From Anaerotruncus sp. G3(2012) (GTDB taxonomy: Bacteria > Bacillota > Clostridia > Oscillospirales > Ruminococcaceae), in assembly GCF_000403395.2 (NCBI RefSeq), contig NZ_KE159674.1:174702-238701 (forward strand): a stretch of DNA of 64,000 nt. The letters are read 5' to 3'. Below the pieces are notes generated by a model. It was not told the origin of the DNA and ran no database searches. It saw only the letters and a program-made list of their open reading frames with translations. The position numbers were made by a program, and so were the translations under genes. Positions 23,343 to 33,300 of the stretch are shown one piece after another; position 1 is the stretch's first letter, and each line of letters opens with the position of its first letter.

Positions 23343-23503
23343 AATACATATGGAAAGCGGACAGAAATTTGCAGACATAGGCGGGAAGAAAAGCAAGAGG
23401 GATGAAAGGGACAGCAATGCCCGTAGGTCTTTCTTGCTTTCCTCTCTTTTCAGGGAGAACACGACAAGATTTTACATTTTTCACAAAGGAAAAGGGAAAC
23501 GCT

Positions 23504-25939
23504 ATGGCAAAAACACCAACCTATCAGATGAAAGGCCGGATGATGGTCGTGCTGGCGGGCATGATTATCCTAGGGTTCGGCATCGTACTGCACCAGTTGT
23601 TCAGCATCCAGATCCTTCAGGGGGAGGAATATCAGCAGATCGCACTGGATCAGCAGATGCGCAGTACCCGGATCGGCGCCAAGCGCGGCACCATCTACGA
23701 CACAAACGGGAAAGCTCTGGCAACCAGCGCGGATGTTTCTTCGGTCTGTGTGGCGCCGGGCATGATCGACGACGACGAGGAACGCAAAAATGTGACCGCA
23801 ATGCTGGTCAAGATGCTGGGCGTGGACGAAGCGCTGGTTGCTAAAAAGCTCGACAAAAAAAACAGCCTGTACGAGGTGGTCAAGACCAAGGTGGAAAAGC
23901 CGGTGACCGATGAGCTGATGCAGCAGGTGCTTGAAAACGGCTTGCAGGGGCGGATCTTCCTCGAGGGAGATACCCGGCGGTACTACCCATACGGCAACTT
24001 TGCAGCAACGGTGCTTGGGTTCACCAATGCGGACAACGACGGCGCCTATGGGCTGGAATCCTACTATAACAAGACGCTTGCAGGCACGCCGGGCCGGACC
24101 CTTGCGATCCGGGATTCAAAGGGCCAGCCGATGAGCCTCCAATATGAGGAAACCCAGCCCGCACAGGACGGAAATTCGCTTGTGCTCACGATCGACGAGA
24201 CGATCCAGCATTATCTGGAAAAAAATCTGGAAACAGCGGTGGATGAGCATAAAGTCGGGGATCGGACGGTAGGAATTGTGATGGACGTCGAAACAGGCGC
24301 GATTCTGGCGATGTCCACCAAGCCCGATTTCGACCCGAACAATCCCACAGAAATCATCGACAAAAACCTGCTTCAGGCGCTGGAGGAAGCCAAACCGGTC
24401 ATCACAGCGATCGCGGCAGGGCAGCTCTGGTACGATTATAACGCGGCCACCGACCGTAAATTTTTGAGCGGTCCGGCGTATGATACGCTGATTAAGAATG
24501 CAAAATACCTCAACAAGGTGATGGGCCTGAACACGATCTACGCGCTGATCGACCAGAAGAACGAGGAAGGCGGCCTGACGCAGGAGGCGCAGGAGGCGGC
24601 CTATCGGAAGGCACTGCAAAATGCCCAGTATGCCCAGTGGCGCAACAAGGCGGTTTCCGACCCGTATGAACCGGGATCGGTCTTTAAGATCATCACCGCG
24701 GCGGGTGCGCTCGAAAGCCATGCGGTCACCGAGAACAGCACCTTCAACTGCATTGGTTATATCGAGGTAGCGGATAAGACCCAGCACTGCCATATCTGGA
24801 GCAGCCAGCATCAGGGGCATGGGGTGCAGACACTGGAAGATGCGGTCCGCAACTCCTGTAACCCGGCGTTCATTCAGATTGGACAGCTGATGGGGTCACG
24901 CCTGTTCTCAGAATACTTCTCCAATTTTGGTCTGACCGAGCTGACTGGGATCGACATGCCTGGTGAGGCGAGCGGGCTTTACCACAAGGTGGAAAACATG
25001 GGGATTGCTGAGCTGTCGTCCTCCTCGTTCGGGCAGACGTTCACGATCACCCCGTTACAGATGATTACGGCAGCCAATGCGGCGGTCAACGGCGGCAAGC
25101 TGATGCAGCCGTATATCGTCAAGCAAGTGGTCGACAAGGACGGAAACGTGGTTTCCGCCACCCAGCCGGTGGTCAAGCGGCAGGTGATCTCAAAGGACAT
25201 CTCCGACAAGATGCAGCTGATGCTCGAACAGGTTGTCGCAAACGGTTCCGGGCGTCAGGCGCAGATCCCGGGCTACCGGGTCGGCGGCAAGACCGGCACC
25301 TCTGAAAAGATCGGTACCAGAAACCTCGACGGAAGCGAGAACACCAAAAATATCCTCTCGTTCTATGGATTTGCGCCGATCGACAACCCGAAGGTGGCAT
25401 GTCTGGTCGTGCTCGATGAGCCGGATCTGATCAACGCATACGGCTCGACCGTTGCCGCGCCGGTTGTCGGCTCGATCCTCGCGGATGTCCTGCCGTATAT
25501 GGGGATTGAGCCCCAGTATACACAGGAGCAGCTGGAGGAGACTACCACATCCACCCCGAACGTGACCGACAAGGACATCCACGACGCGCAGTCGATCCTG
25601 CGGATCGCGGGACTGAAATACCGCCAGGTGGGCAGCGGGACCACGGTGCTGCGTCAGGTGCCGGGCTATCAGGAGCCGATTCCAAAGGATGCGACCGTCG
25701 TACTTTACACCGAGGAAAATGTGGTGGATGGAAAGGTGCTTGTCCCGAACGTGGTCGGCATGACTGCCGGGCAGGCGAATAAGGAGATCACCAACGCGGG
25801 CCTCAACTACGCGATGATGGGTTCGGGAATCGAGGGGACCAGCTCACCGGTCATCGCCCAGAATCCGCTTGCAGGAATTGAGGTGGAAAAGGGCACCATT
25901 GTGACAGTAGAATTTGCGGAAAGCGCGCCGGCGGAGTGA
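23504..25939 (+). CDS. Class B penicillin-binding protein with two PASTA domains (FtsI/SpoVD-type)
   Basis: 811 residues. It has one membrane helix (MMVVLAGMIILGFGIVLHQL), a dimerisation domain (RGTIYDTNGKALATSADVSS) and a transpeptidase domain with the SxxK motif in YEPGSVFKI (about 391), SCN in RNSCNPAFI and KTGT in RVGGKTGTSE. Two C-terminal PASTA repeats follow (about 685-810). About 85 residues between PDFDPNNP and WRNKAVSDPYEPGS exceed the short link usual there, so it carries an insertion. ATG 23504 has AAAGGG upstream. It cross-links peptidoglycan at the septum or in the spore; the sequence does not tell which. Confidence 0.92.
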   Translation: MAKTPTYQMKGRMMVVLAGMIILGFGIVLHQLFSIQILQGEEYQQIALDQQMRSTRIGAKRGTIYDTNGKALATSADVSSVCVAPGMIDDDEERKNVTAMLVKMLGVDEALVAKKLDKKNSLYEVVKTKVEKPVTDELMQQVLENGLQGRIFLEGDTRRYYPYGNFAATVLGFTNADNDGAYGLESYYNKTLAGTPGRTLAIRDSKGQPMSLQYEETQPAQDGNSLVLTIDETIQHYLEKNLETAVDEHKVGDRTVGIVMDVETGAILAMSTKPDFDPNNPTEIIDKNLLQALEEAKPVITAIAAGQLWYDYNAATDRKFLSGPAYDTLIKNAKYLNKVMGLNTIYALIDQKNEEGGLTQEAQEAAYRKALQNAQYAQWRNKAVSDPYEPGSVFKIITAAGALESHAVTENSTFNCIGYIEVADKTQHCHIWSSQHQGHGVQTLEDAVRNSCNPAFIQIGQLMGSRLFSEYFSNFGLTELTGIDMPGEASGLYHKVENMGIAELSSSSFGQTFTITPLQMITAANAAVNGGKLMQPYIVKQVVDKDGNVVSATQPVVKRQVISKDISDKMQLMLEQVVANGSGRQAQIPGYRVGGKTGTSEKIGTRNLDGSENTKNILSFYGFAPIDNPKVACLVVLDEPDLINAYGSTVAAPVVGSILADVLPYMGIEPQYTQEQLEETTTSTPNVTDKDIHDAQSILRIAGLKYRQVGSGTTVLRQVPGYQEPIPKDATVVLYTEENVVDGKVLVPNVVGMTAGQANKEITNAGLNYAMMGSGIEGTSSPVIAQNPLAGIEVEKGTIVTVEFAESAPAE

Positions 25940-25967
25940 TACCGTCGGCAGACAGGGGGCAGATTGC

Positions 25968-27428
25968 ATGCGGTTATACCAACTGATAGAGGGGCTTGGG
26001 CTGACAGGACAGGTGGCGGACTGCGAGATCACCGGGGTTACCAACGATTCCCGGCAGGTTGAGCCGGGGATGGTGTTTGTCTGCATCAAAGGAGGGCGGT
26101 TCGACGGTCATGACCGCGCCAGACAGGCGCTGGAGGACGGTGCCGCGGCGGTTGTCTGTCAGCATGATCTCGGGCTGGAGCGTCAGCTTCTGCACCCGGA
26201 TACCCGCTATGTTTATGGACTGCTCTGCGGAAGCTGGCATGGCAATCCGTCGCGCAGGCTCAAAATGGTGGGGGTCACCGGCACCAACGGCAAGACGACG
26301 ATCACCTACATGATGAAGCACATTCTGGAATCGGCAGGGAAAAAGGTGGGGCTGATCGGAACCATCCACAACGAGATCGACGATATCCTGCTCCCCGCCA
26401 AGCACACCACCCCCGACCCGATGGTCCTGCACAGTATGCTTGCGCGAATGGAGAAGGCCGGGTGCGAATATGTGGTGATGGAGTGTTCCTCCCATGCACT
26501 CGATCAGCACCGGGTAGCGGGGGTGACCTTCCAGACAGCGATCTTTACCAATCTGACACAGGACCATCTTGACTATCACCAGACGATGGAAAACTATTTT
26601 CAGGCAAAAAAGCGGCTGTTTTCGATGTGCGGGACAGCGGTGCTCAATTTGGATGACGCGTATGGACGCCGGTTACAGGAGGAGGTCTCCTGCAAGGCGC
26701 TGACCTTCTCGACAGACAATGACCTCGCCGATTACACCGCCAAAAACATCCAGTCCGCGCCCGATTCGAGCAGGTTCCTCTTTGTGGGAAAAAATCAGAT
26801 CGCGCGGGTCAGGCTGCCGATCCCCGGGGATTTTTCGGTCTCAAACGCGATGGCTGCGGGGGTCGCCTGTCTTACCCTTGGATTCCCGGTCGAGCAGGTT
26901 GCCGAAGGGCTTTCGACCTGCGAAGGAGTGGTCGGACGCATCGAGGTGCTGCCGACCGGCACCGATTTTGTTGTGATCCGGGACTATGCCCACAGCCCCG
27001 ACGGCCTGGAAAAGATCCTCACAACCATGCAGAAGTTCGCCAAAGGGAAGGTTTACCTCCTGTTCGGGCCGGCAGGGGACCGCGACCGGTCCAAGCGGAA
27101 ATTGATGGGGGAGATCGTCTCCCGGCTGGCGGATTTCGTGATCCTCACCTCGGATAATCCCCGGGAAGAGGATGAGATGCAGATTATCAACGATACCCTT
27201 CCAGGCATCGAGATGCATCCCGAGACCCCCTGTAAGGTGATCCCCGACCGGTACGAAGCAATTGAATGGGCGCTCACCACCTGTCAGAAGGACGATGTGC
27301 TGATCCTAGCGGGCAAGGGGCATGAGGATTATCAGGTATTGCGGGGCGGGACGATCTGTTTTGACGAACGTCGGATCGTGTCGGATATTTTGACCCGTCT
27401 GCGCGGGGGCCCCGCCGGACAGTATTGA
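25968..27428 (+). CDS. murE: UDP-MurNAc-tripeptide synthetase (meso-DAP-adding)
   Basis: 486 residues, a Mur ligase that adds the third residue to the stem peptide. The P-loop is VGVTGTNGKTTITYMM (about 102-117), with ECSSHALDQHRV (about 167) and, near residue 395, TSDNPREED. The DNPR motif is the known specificity mark for meso-diaminopimelate, so the wall should contain DAP rather than lysine. ATG 25968 follows AGGGGG by 8 bases. It is followed by murF after 12 bases. Confidence 0.96.
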   Translation: MRLYQLIEGLGLTGQVADCEITGVTNDSRQVEPGMVFVCIKGGRFDGHDRARQALEDGAAAVVCQHDLGLERQLLHPDTRYVYGLLCGSWHGNPSRRLKMVGVTGTNGKTTITYMMKHILESAGKKVGLIGTIHNEIDDILLPAKHTTPDPMVLHSMLARMEKAGCEYVVMECSSHALDQHRVAGVTFQTAIFTNLTQDHLDYHQTMENYFQAKKRLFSMCGTAVLNLDDAYGRRLQEEVSCKALTFSTDNDLADYTAKNIQSAPDSSRFLFVGKNQIARVRLPIPGDFSVSNAMAAGVACLTLGFPVEQVAEGLSTCEGVVGRIEVLPTGTDFVVIRDYAHSPDGLEKILTTMQKFAKGKVYLLFGPAGDRDRSKRKLMGEIVSRLADFVILTSDNPREEDEMQIINDTLPGIEMHPETPCKVIPDRYEAIEWALTTCQKDDVLILAGKGHEDYQVLRGGTICFDERRIVSDILTRLRGGPAGQY

Positions 27429-27440
27429 GGGGATACAGCT

Positions 27441-28808
27441 ATGGAACGTATGACAATACAGGAGATTGCGGAAGCGATTGGGAGTACAGAACGGTTTGAG
27501 GGAGCGGTGGAGCAGGTCTCCACCGACTCCCGCGCACTCCCGGAAGGCTGCCTCTTTCTGGCGCTGGCGGGGGAACGGTTCAACGGGCACGACTACCTCG
27601 CCGCTGCCCTGCAAAACGGCGCGGCTTTTGCGGTTGCGCAGGAACGCAGGGCGGATTATGCCGCGCAAAATGGGCGCATACTCTATGTGCAGGATACCGG
27701 GCGCGCGCTGCTGGAACTTGGACGCGCCTACCGCGAAAAATTTTCGATCCATTGCGTGGGGGTAACCGGCAGCGTCGGCAAAACCACCACCAAAGAGATG
27801 ATTGCGCAGGTGGTTTCGGCGGGTTATAAGACGCTCAAAACCGAGGGAAACCTGAACAATGAGATTGGCCTTCCCAAAACCCTGTTCGGGCTTGACCGCA
27901 GCCATCAGGCGGCGGTGATCGAGATGGGGATGGAGGGTCTTGGCGAGATCGCTACGCTTGCAGCGGTCGCGCAGCCGCAGATCGGGGTCATCACCAACGT
28001 GGGGGTAAGCCATATCGAGCGGCTTGGCTCGCGTGAAAACATCCTGAAGGCCAAGATGGAGCTTGCGGATGCCCTGCCGGATGGAGCACCGCTTCTGCTC
28101 TGCGGGGATAATGACCTGTTGTCCGGGGTACAGATGCCACGCCTGCGGGTAACCTTTTTCGGGATCGAGAACCCCGGCTGCGCAGTTCTGGCCGAAGAAA
28201 TCTTCGAACAGGCAGGGGAGACCCGGTTCACCCTCCGGCATCCGGATGGGCGGATTCCAGTGTACCTGCCATGCATGGGACGCCATAATGTTTTGAATGC
28301 GCTGGCGGCATTTGCGGTCGGTCGGGAACTTGGCATCTCACCAGAGGATTGCGCACAGGCGCTGGCAGGCTACCGCCCTTCCGGGATGCGTCAGAAGGTA
28401 GTTGACTGGAACGGCGTAACCGTTGTGGAGGATTGCTATAACGCCTCCCCCGATTCGATGCGGGCCGCACTTTCGACCCTCGGCAGATGGGAGGGTGCAT
28501 CCAGACGGATTGCAGTTCTCGCGGATATGCTCGAACTGGGGGAGATCAGCCGGATGTCTCACATCGAGGCAGGACAGTGCGCGGCGGAGCAGGGGATTGA
28601 CCTGCTGCTCGCCTATGGGGAACAGGGGCGGTATTATGTAGAGGGTGCTTTCGGGGTCGACGCCCGTTGGTTCGAAACCAAGGATGCGCTTTGTAAGGCA
28701 CTGGAGCAGGAGTCGATTCCGGGCAGCGTGATCTGGGTTAAGGCCAGCCGGGGTATGAAGCTGGAAGAGGTGCTCGAGCAGTTCTATAGCCGGACATCGA
28801 ACCCATGA
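27441..28808 (+). CDS. murF: UDP-MurNAc-tripeptide--D-Ala-D-Ala ligase
   Basis: 455 residues. MurF adds the D-Ala-D-Ala dipeptide. Motifs are the STDSR stretch (about 28), the P-loop VGVTGSVGKTTTKEMI (about 107-122), the NLNNEIGLPKTLF sequence typical of MurF (about 138), ITNVGVSHIERLGSREN and VVEDCYNASPDSM near 330. The GAGGGGA site precedes ATG 27441. A short hairpin (CATCCCAAATTGGGATG) lies in the 120-base gap to mraY. Confidence 0.96.
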   Translation: MERMTIQEIAEAIGSTERFEGAVEQVSTDSRALPEGCLFLALAGERFNGHDYLAAALQNGAAFAVAQERRADYAAQNGRILYVQDTGRALLELGRAYREKFSIHCVGVTGSVGKTTTKEMIAQVVSAGYKTLKTEGNLNNEIGLPKTLFGLDRSHQAAVIEMGMEGLGEIATLAAVAQPQIGVITNVGVSHIERLGSRENILKAKMELADALPDGAPLLLCGDNDLLSGVQMPRLRVTFFGIENPGCAVLAEEIFEQAGETRFTLRHPDGRIPVYLPCMGRHNVLNALAAFAVGRELGISPEDCAQALAGYRPSGMRQKVVDWNGVTVVEDCYNASPDSMRAALSTLGRWEGASRRIAVLADMLELGEISRMSHIEAGQCAAEQGIDLLLAYGEQGRYYVEGAFGVDARWFETKDALCKALEQESIPGSVIWVKASRGMKLEEVLEQFYSRTSNP

Positions 28809-28928
28809 TGGTGCCAGCCATCCCAAATTGGGATGAGAAATTTTCCAGGCTTTGATGGGCCGCGGGATCGCTGCCTGTAGGCTCTGCCCCGGCAGACATG
28901 AAACAGACCTAAGGGAGAGACAAAAGAG

Positions 28929-29936
28929 ATGAACACAACAACAATGATCCTGACTGTACTGGTTGCATTTGCGGTTTCCGCCTTGCTGGGGTTCCCGCTG
29001 ATCCCTTACCTGCGCAGGCTGAAATTTGGCCAGACGATTCTCGATATTGGCCCCACATGGCATAAGAAAAAACAGGGCACCCCGACGATGGGTGGCATTA
29101 TGTTTGTAGCCGGTATCACCTTGGCGGTGGCGGTGGGGTATCTCACAGCGCTGACCATGGATCCGACACTTGCTTCTGATTCGACCGGCAGGCTCAGGCT
29201 GTTCGGCGGGATGGTGATGGCGCTGGCATTTGGTGCAGTGGGCTTTCTGGACGATGACATCAAAGTAATAAAAAAACAGAACCTCGGTCTGACCGCCCGC
29301 CAGAAGTACCTGATGCAGCTGATTATCGCGGTATTTTATCTGGTTACCCTATACCTTGCGGGCGACCGTCCGACCGTGGTGGTGCTCCCGTTCCTGGGAC
29401 AGTTCGAGCTGGGGTTCCTCTACTACCCGCTTGCAGTTATCATCATCACCGGTTTTGTCAATGCGGTCAATCTCACCGACGGCATCGATGGGCTGGCTTC
29501 CTCGGTCACCTTTGTCTATGCGCTGGTCATGCTGGTGATTTCCGGCATCCTGCGGTTTGAACAGGCCGGCCTGGTTTCCTGTGCGCTCGCGGGCGGTACT
29601 CTCGGATTCCTGGTCTGGAATTTCTACCCGGCCAAGGTCTTTATGGGGGACACCGGCTCGCTCTTCCTCGGGGGGCTGGTGGTCGCGCTCGCGTTTGAGG
29701 TTGGGCTGCCGCTGCTGCTTGTATTCACCGGCGTTATCTACTGGTGCGAAGCGTTTTCGGTCATTTTGCAGGTCAGCTATTTCAAGGCGACCGGTGGCAA
29801 ACGGATTTTCAAGATGAGCCCGATCCACCATCATTTTGAGATGTCGGGATGGAGCGAGGTTAAAATTGTGACGGTATTTTCATTGGTCACCGCAGTTGGT
29901 GGCCTGTTGGCAATCTGGTCAGTATTCCGTCTGTGA
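28929..29936 (+). CDS. mraY: Phospho-N-acetylmuramoyl-pentapeptide-transferase
   Basis: 335 residues with ten transmembrane segments. MraY makes lipid I at the inner face of the membrane. The conserved loops are KKKQGTPTMGGIMF (about 50-63), FLDDDIKVIKKQNLGLTARQ (with the catalytic aspartates), NLTDGIDGLASS (about 183-194), FMGDTGSLFLGG and the HHHFE motif in MSPIHHHFEMSGWSE. The start is ATG 28929 after a GGGAGAG site. Confidence 0.97.
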   Translation: MNTTTMILTVLVAFAVSALLGFPLIPYLRRLKFGQTILDIGPTWHKKKQGTPTMGGIMFVAGITLAVAVGYLTALTMDPTLASDSTGRLRLFGGMVMALAFGAVGFLDDDIKVIKKQNLGLTARQKYLMQLIIAVFYLVTLYLAGDRPTVVVLPFLGQFELGFLYYPLAVIIITGFVNAVNLTDGIDGLASSVTFVYALVMLVISGILRFEQAGLVSCALAGGTLGFLVWNFYPAKVFMGDTGSLFLGGLVVALAFEVGLPLLLVFTGVIYWCEAFSVILQVSYFKATGGKRIFKMSPIHHHFEMSGWSEVKIVTVFSLVTAVGGLLAIWSVFRL

Positions 29937-29959
29937 GCAGTTCCAAAGGAGGTATGCGG

Positions 29960-31135
29960 ATGCAGTATGCACAAAGCGCAAGATCGGCTGGTGCGCCCCG
30001 ACGCAAAAAACGGGTGAAGTCCAAACCGGCAGAGCGGGGGAGCATGGACCTGATCTTTCTGATTCTGGTCCTGACCCTTTTGGGAATCGGCTTGATTATG
30101 CTTTTTTCGGCGAGCTACGCTTACGCCTACTACTACGATGGAAACAGCTTCCATTATATCACCCGCCAGCTTGCGTTCGCAGTGGTCGGGGTAGTGGCAC
30201 TGTTGGTTGTTTCGCAGATCGACTATCATATCCTGCGCAGATTCGCGTTGCTCCTGCTCGGCGGGACACTGTTTCTGTTGGTGCTGGTGCTCTTTTACCA
30301 CACACAGGCAACGGCCAAACGATGGATACCGATTGTTGGCACATTCACCTTCCAGCCCTCCGAGCTGGCAAAGTTTACGATTGTTGTGGTGTTCGCACAC
30401 TTGATTTCATTGAACTACGACCGGATGTCCGACCCTCGGTATGGGCTGTGGCCGTTCCTCTCGATCATGGGTATCATTGCACTTCTGATGGTTTTGCAGC
30501 CCCACCTTTCAGGCACTATTTTGATCCTGAGCATCGGCGTTGTCATGATGTTTATTGGAGGGACCAACCTGAAATGGTTTGCACTGGGCGGTCTGTTCCT
30601 GGTCGGTGCGGTTGTCGTTATCATCTTTATCCCTGATGCGGTTCCCTACGCGATGAGCCGGCTGGAACACTGGATCAACCCTGCATCTGATCCGACTGGA
30701 GCCGGTTACCAGACACTGCAGTCCCTCTACGCGATCGGGTCAGGCGGGCTGCTCGGTGTCGGAATCGGAAACTCCCGGCAGAAGCACCTGTATCTGCCGG
30801 AACCGCAAAATGACTTTGTGTTTTCGGTCGTCTGTGAGGAACTGGGATTTGTCGGTGCAACGATTATCCTGCTGCTGTTTGTCCTGCTGGTCTGGCGCGG
30901 ATTCGCCATCGCGATGCGCTGCCGCGACCGGTTTGGCTCGATGCTTGCGGTCGGATTGACAACACAGGTGGGTGTTCAGACCATTCTCAATATCGCGGTG
31001 GTCAGCAACACGATCCCCAACACCGGAATCAGTCTGCCATTTTTCTCGTACGGAGGAACAGCGCTCTGTATGCTTCTGGCGCAGATGGGGGTTGTCCTGT
31101 CAGTATCCAGATACAGCACAGTTGAAAAGGAGTAA
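29960..31135 (+). CDS. ftsW: FtsW/RodA-family peptidoglycan glycosyltransferase (SEDS)
   Basis: 391 residues and about ten membrane spans. The N-terminal tail is basic (PRRKKRVKSKP). SEDS motifs are RWIPIVGTFTFQPSELAKF (about 126-145) and, at the end, NTIPNTGISLPFFSYGGTAL. It polymerises glycan strands with the class B PBP encoded in this cluster. AAAGGAGG lies 7 bases before ATG 29960; an ATG at 29954 is too close. murD, which usually stands between mraY and ftsW, is missing. Confidence 0.93.
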   Translation: MQYAQSARSAGAPRRKKRVKSKPAERGSMDLIFLILVLTLLGIGLIMLFSASYAYAYYYDGNSFHYITRQLAFAVVGVVALLVVSQIDYHILRRFALLLLGGTLFLLVLVLFYHTQATAKRWIPIVGTFTFQPSELAKFTIVVVFAHLISLNYDRMSDPRYGLWPFLSIMGIIALLMVLQPHLSGTILILSIGVVMMFIGGTNLKWFALGGLFLVGAVVVIIFIPDAVPYAMSRLEHWINPASDPTGAGYQTLQSLYAIGSGGLLGVGIGNSRQKHLYLPEPQNDFVFSVVCEELGFVGATIILLLFVLLVWRGFAIAMRCRDRFGSMLAVGLTTQVGVQTILNIAVVSNTIPNTGISLPFFSYGGTALCMLLAQMGVVLSVSRYSTVEKE

Positions 31136-31157
31136 CAGGAAGTAGGGGACGGAAGGT

Positions 31158-32273
31158 ATGAGAATCTTATTTGCCTGCGGCGGTACCGCAGGGCATATCA
31201 ATCCCGCGATTGCGGCGGCGGGATATCTAAAGGCGAGGCATCCGGAGGCGGAAATTTTGTTTGCGGGCAATCCCAAGGGAATGGAGGCGCGGCTGGTTCC
31301 AAACGCGGGGTTCGCGTTTGCGCCGATCGAGATCATGGGATTCCAGCGTCAGCTCAACTGGTTCAATATCCGCTATAACATCCGGTCAATCGGTTGTCTT
31401 GCGCTCTCGTGGGGACGCTCACGCAGGCTGATCCGATCGTTTGCGCCGGATGTGATCGTCGGCACAGGAGGGTATGTCAGCGGGCCGATCCTGCGGGAAG
31501 GGGCGAAGCTGGGAATCCGGACTCTGACCCACGAATCCAACGCCTTTCCTGGCGTGACAACCAAGTTGCTCGCACGTACCGCCGACAAAGTGCTGATTTC
31601 TGTCGAGGAAGCCAAGCGGTTTCTGCCGCAGGGCAGGGAATATATTGTTACCGGCAACCCGGTGCGGGAACAGATTCTGTTTGCCAGCCGGGAAAAGGCC
31701 CGCGCGAAACTGGGGATTGGGCCAGAGAAAATCTGTGTGGTGTCGTTTGGGGGAAGCCTCGGCGCCCGACGGATCAACGAAGCGATCGCTGGATTGATGG
31801 CGTGGGAACAGAAGCGCGGCGATATCTACCATATTCATGCAACCGGCTCCTATGAGAAGGATCGGTTTCCTGGTCTGCTGGAGGCCGAAGGCGTGAAACC
31901 CTCCGATGATCTGGATGTGAGGGAGTACATCAACGATATGCCAGACTGCCTCGCGGCGGCTGACCTGGTGATTTCCCGTTCGGGGGCTATGACCCTTTCG
32001 GAGTTGGAGGCAAGCGGAACCGCCTCGATCCTGATTCCATCCCCAAATGTGGCGGAGAACCATCAGTACCATAATGCGATGGTGCTCGCGGAGCACGATG
32101 CAGCGGTTGTGATTGAGGAAAAGGACCTGACCCCCGCTCTTCTGCGGGAGACAGCGCAAAAGCTCTGTGCAGATTCAGAAACGCTCAAACGCCTGGGGCG
32201 AAATGCGCAGGCGATGGCGATTATCGACGCAAATGAACGGATTTATCAGGAAATTTTGAGCCTGACCCGTTGA
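31158..32273 (+). CDS. murG: UDP-GlcNAc:undecaprenyl-PP-MurNAc-pentapeptide GlcNAc transferase
   Basis: 371 residues, making lipid II from lipid I. The N-terminal loop LFACGGTAGHINPAIAA (about 4-20) is the GGTxGHxxPa signature. VVSFGGSLGARRINEAI follows (about 194), and ISRSGAMTLSELEASGTASI near 276 forms the UDP-GlcNAc pocket. It is the last gene of the cluster; a strong terminator follows. No ftsQ/divIB or ftsZ is present downstream. Confidence 0.97.
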   Translation: MRILFACGGTAGHINPAIAAAGYLKARHPEAEILFAGNPKGMEARLVPNAGFAFAPIEIMGFQRQLNWFNIRYNIRSIGCLALSWGRSRRLIRSFAPDVIVGTGGYVSGPILREGAKLGIRTLTHESNAFPGVTTKLLARTADKVLISVEEAKRFLPQGREYIVTGNPVREQILFASREKARAKLGIGPEKICVVSFGGSLGARRINEAIAGLMAWEQKRGDIYHIHATGSYEKDRFPGLLEAEGVKPSDDLDVREYINDMPDCLAAADLVISRSGAMTLSELEASGTASILIPSPNVAENHQYHNAMVLAEHDAAVVIEEKDLTPALLRETAQKLCADSETLKRLGRNAQAMAIIDANERIYQEILSLTR

Positions 32274-32315
32274 GAATCTGCTTGATGTATTAAAAATGGG
32301 AAAAATCACGGACTG

Positions 32316-32361
32316 AAAAATCCCTCCTGGTGCCGGATGATCGACACCAGGAGGGATTTTT
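32316..32361. terminator. Bidirectional terminator after murG
   Basis: A 17-bp stem, AAAAATCCCTCCTGGTG with CACCAGGAGGGATTTTT and a 12-base loop, serves murG on the plus strand and the convergent secreted-protein gene on the minus strand. Confidence 0.93.
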
Positions 32362-32373
32362 AATCTGCTCTTG

Positions 32374-33252
32374 TTATTGTGCAGTGACTGGCAGTTTCTG
32401 ATTTCCCGAAAAAACCTCAATTGCAGTATAGGAACCAGGTGCTTTGCAACGGAGAACCGTCGGTCCTTTGCCTTGGAAAGAGGTGCTGTCGAGCAGGTTA
32501 AACCGGATCGAGTTACCCTGCGCTTCGATTGTCCAACCGAGCCGTTTCTCGCTGTTGCAACAAATCCAGAAATCGGCGCTCCCGTCCTCCAGAACAGTCC
32601 GTTTTACAAAGACCGCACCAGAATCAGGCTTTCCAGAGAGCCAGTCGGTCAGTTCCTGCGGGCGCTGCTCCGCCGGATCGAGCAGGTCGGTGGAGGTAAT
32701 TCCACCGGCAATGGTTGTAGTTGCATCAAAGGTGATATACTTTACGTCGTCTCCATTCGCGGGTACAAAAGAGGGAGCCTTTTCTGTATCAGACGCATAT
32801 TGCAGGTCATCATTGGTATACACATCATAGAGATCCGCTTTTAATGCATCAGGCATCGGTGCGATCCCCACAACCTTTCCGCCTTCCCCCTTGACTGTCA
32901 CCAAAAAGAGCGCGTTGTCATCCAAGCTTTTGTCAAAATAGCCGATATTAAACGCATTTGGTTCGCCATTGCTATGGAAATCTACAAATGCCTTGACCGG
33001 CTGTCCATTGTAGAGAACTTGATCAAGCTGAGAATCGTAGATAACCCCATAGACACGGAATTGTTCAAACTGTTCAGACAGGCTGCGCTGACGTGAAGCA
33101 GGGTGTGGACTGGAAGCGGCTATCCCCGGAATTGATGGACCTCTTACAGCTGTAACCCCATCTGAAACAGGTACGGCATACACAGACACCCCGACAGCAA
33201 AAGACAGAGAGACCGAAACAAGCAGAGGAACCATCCGTCCGATTTTTTTCAT
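32374..33252 (-). CDS. Secreted protein of unknown function
   Basis: 292 residues with a signal peptide (MKKIGRMVPLLVSVSLSFAV, cleaved near VYA). The mature part is a mixed alpha/beta domain without cysteine clusters or a motif I can name. A stretch like VLYNGQPVKAFVDFHSNGEP (about residues 84-103) suggests a copper-amine-oxidase-like or stalk-type beta fold, but this is weak. AAAGGA lies 11 bases before ATG 33252; an ATG at 33264 is too close to the site. It faces murG tail to tail and lies 48 bases downstream of the TauE gene. Confidence 0.65.
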   Translation of the reverse strand: MKKIGRMVPLLVSVSLSFAVGVSVYAVPVSDGVTAVRGPSIPGIAASSPHPASRQRSLSEQFEQFRVYGVIYDSQLDQVLYNGQPVKAFVDFHSNGEPNAFNIGYFDKSLDDNALFLVTVKGEGGKVVGIAPMPDALKADLYDVYTNDDLQYASDTEKAPSFVPANGDDVKYITFDATTTIAGGITSTDLLDPAEQRPQELTDWLSGKPDSGAVFVKRTVLEDGSADFWICCNSEKRLGWTIEAQGNSIRFNLLDSTSFQGKGPTVLRCKAPGSYTAIEVFSGNQKLPVTAQ

Positions 33253-33300
33253 TGTTGAAATCATCCTTTCCAAATATTTGATGGGATCGCCTGATCCGAA

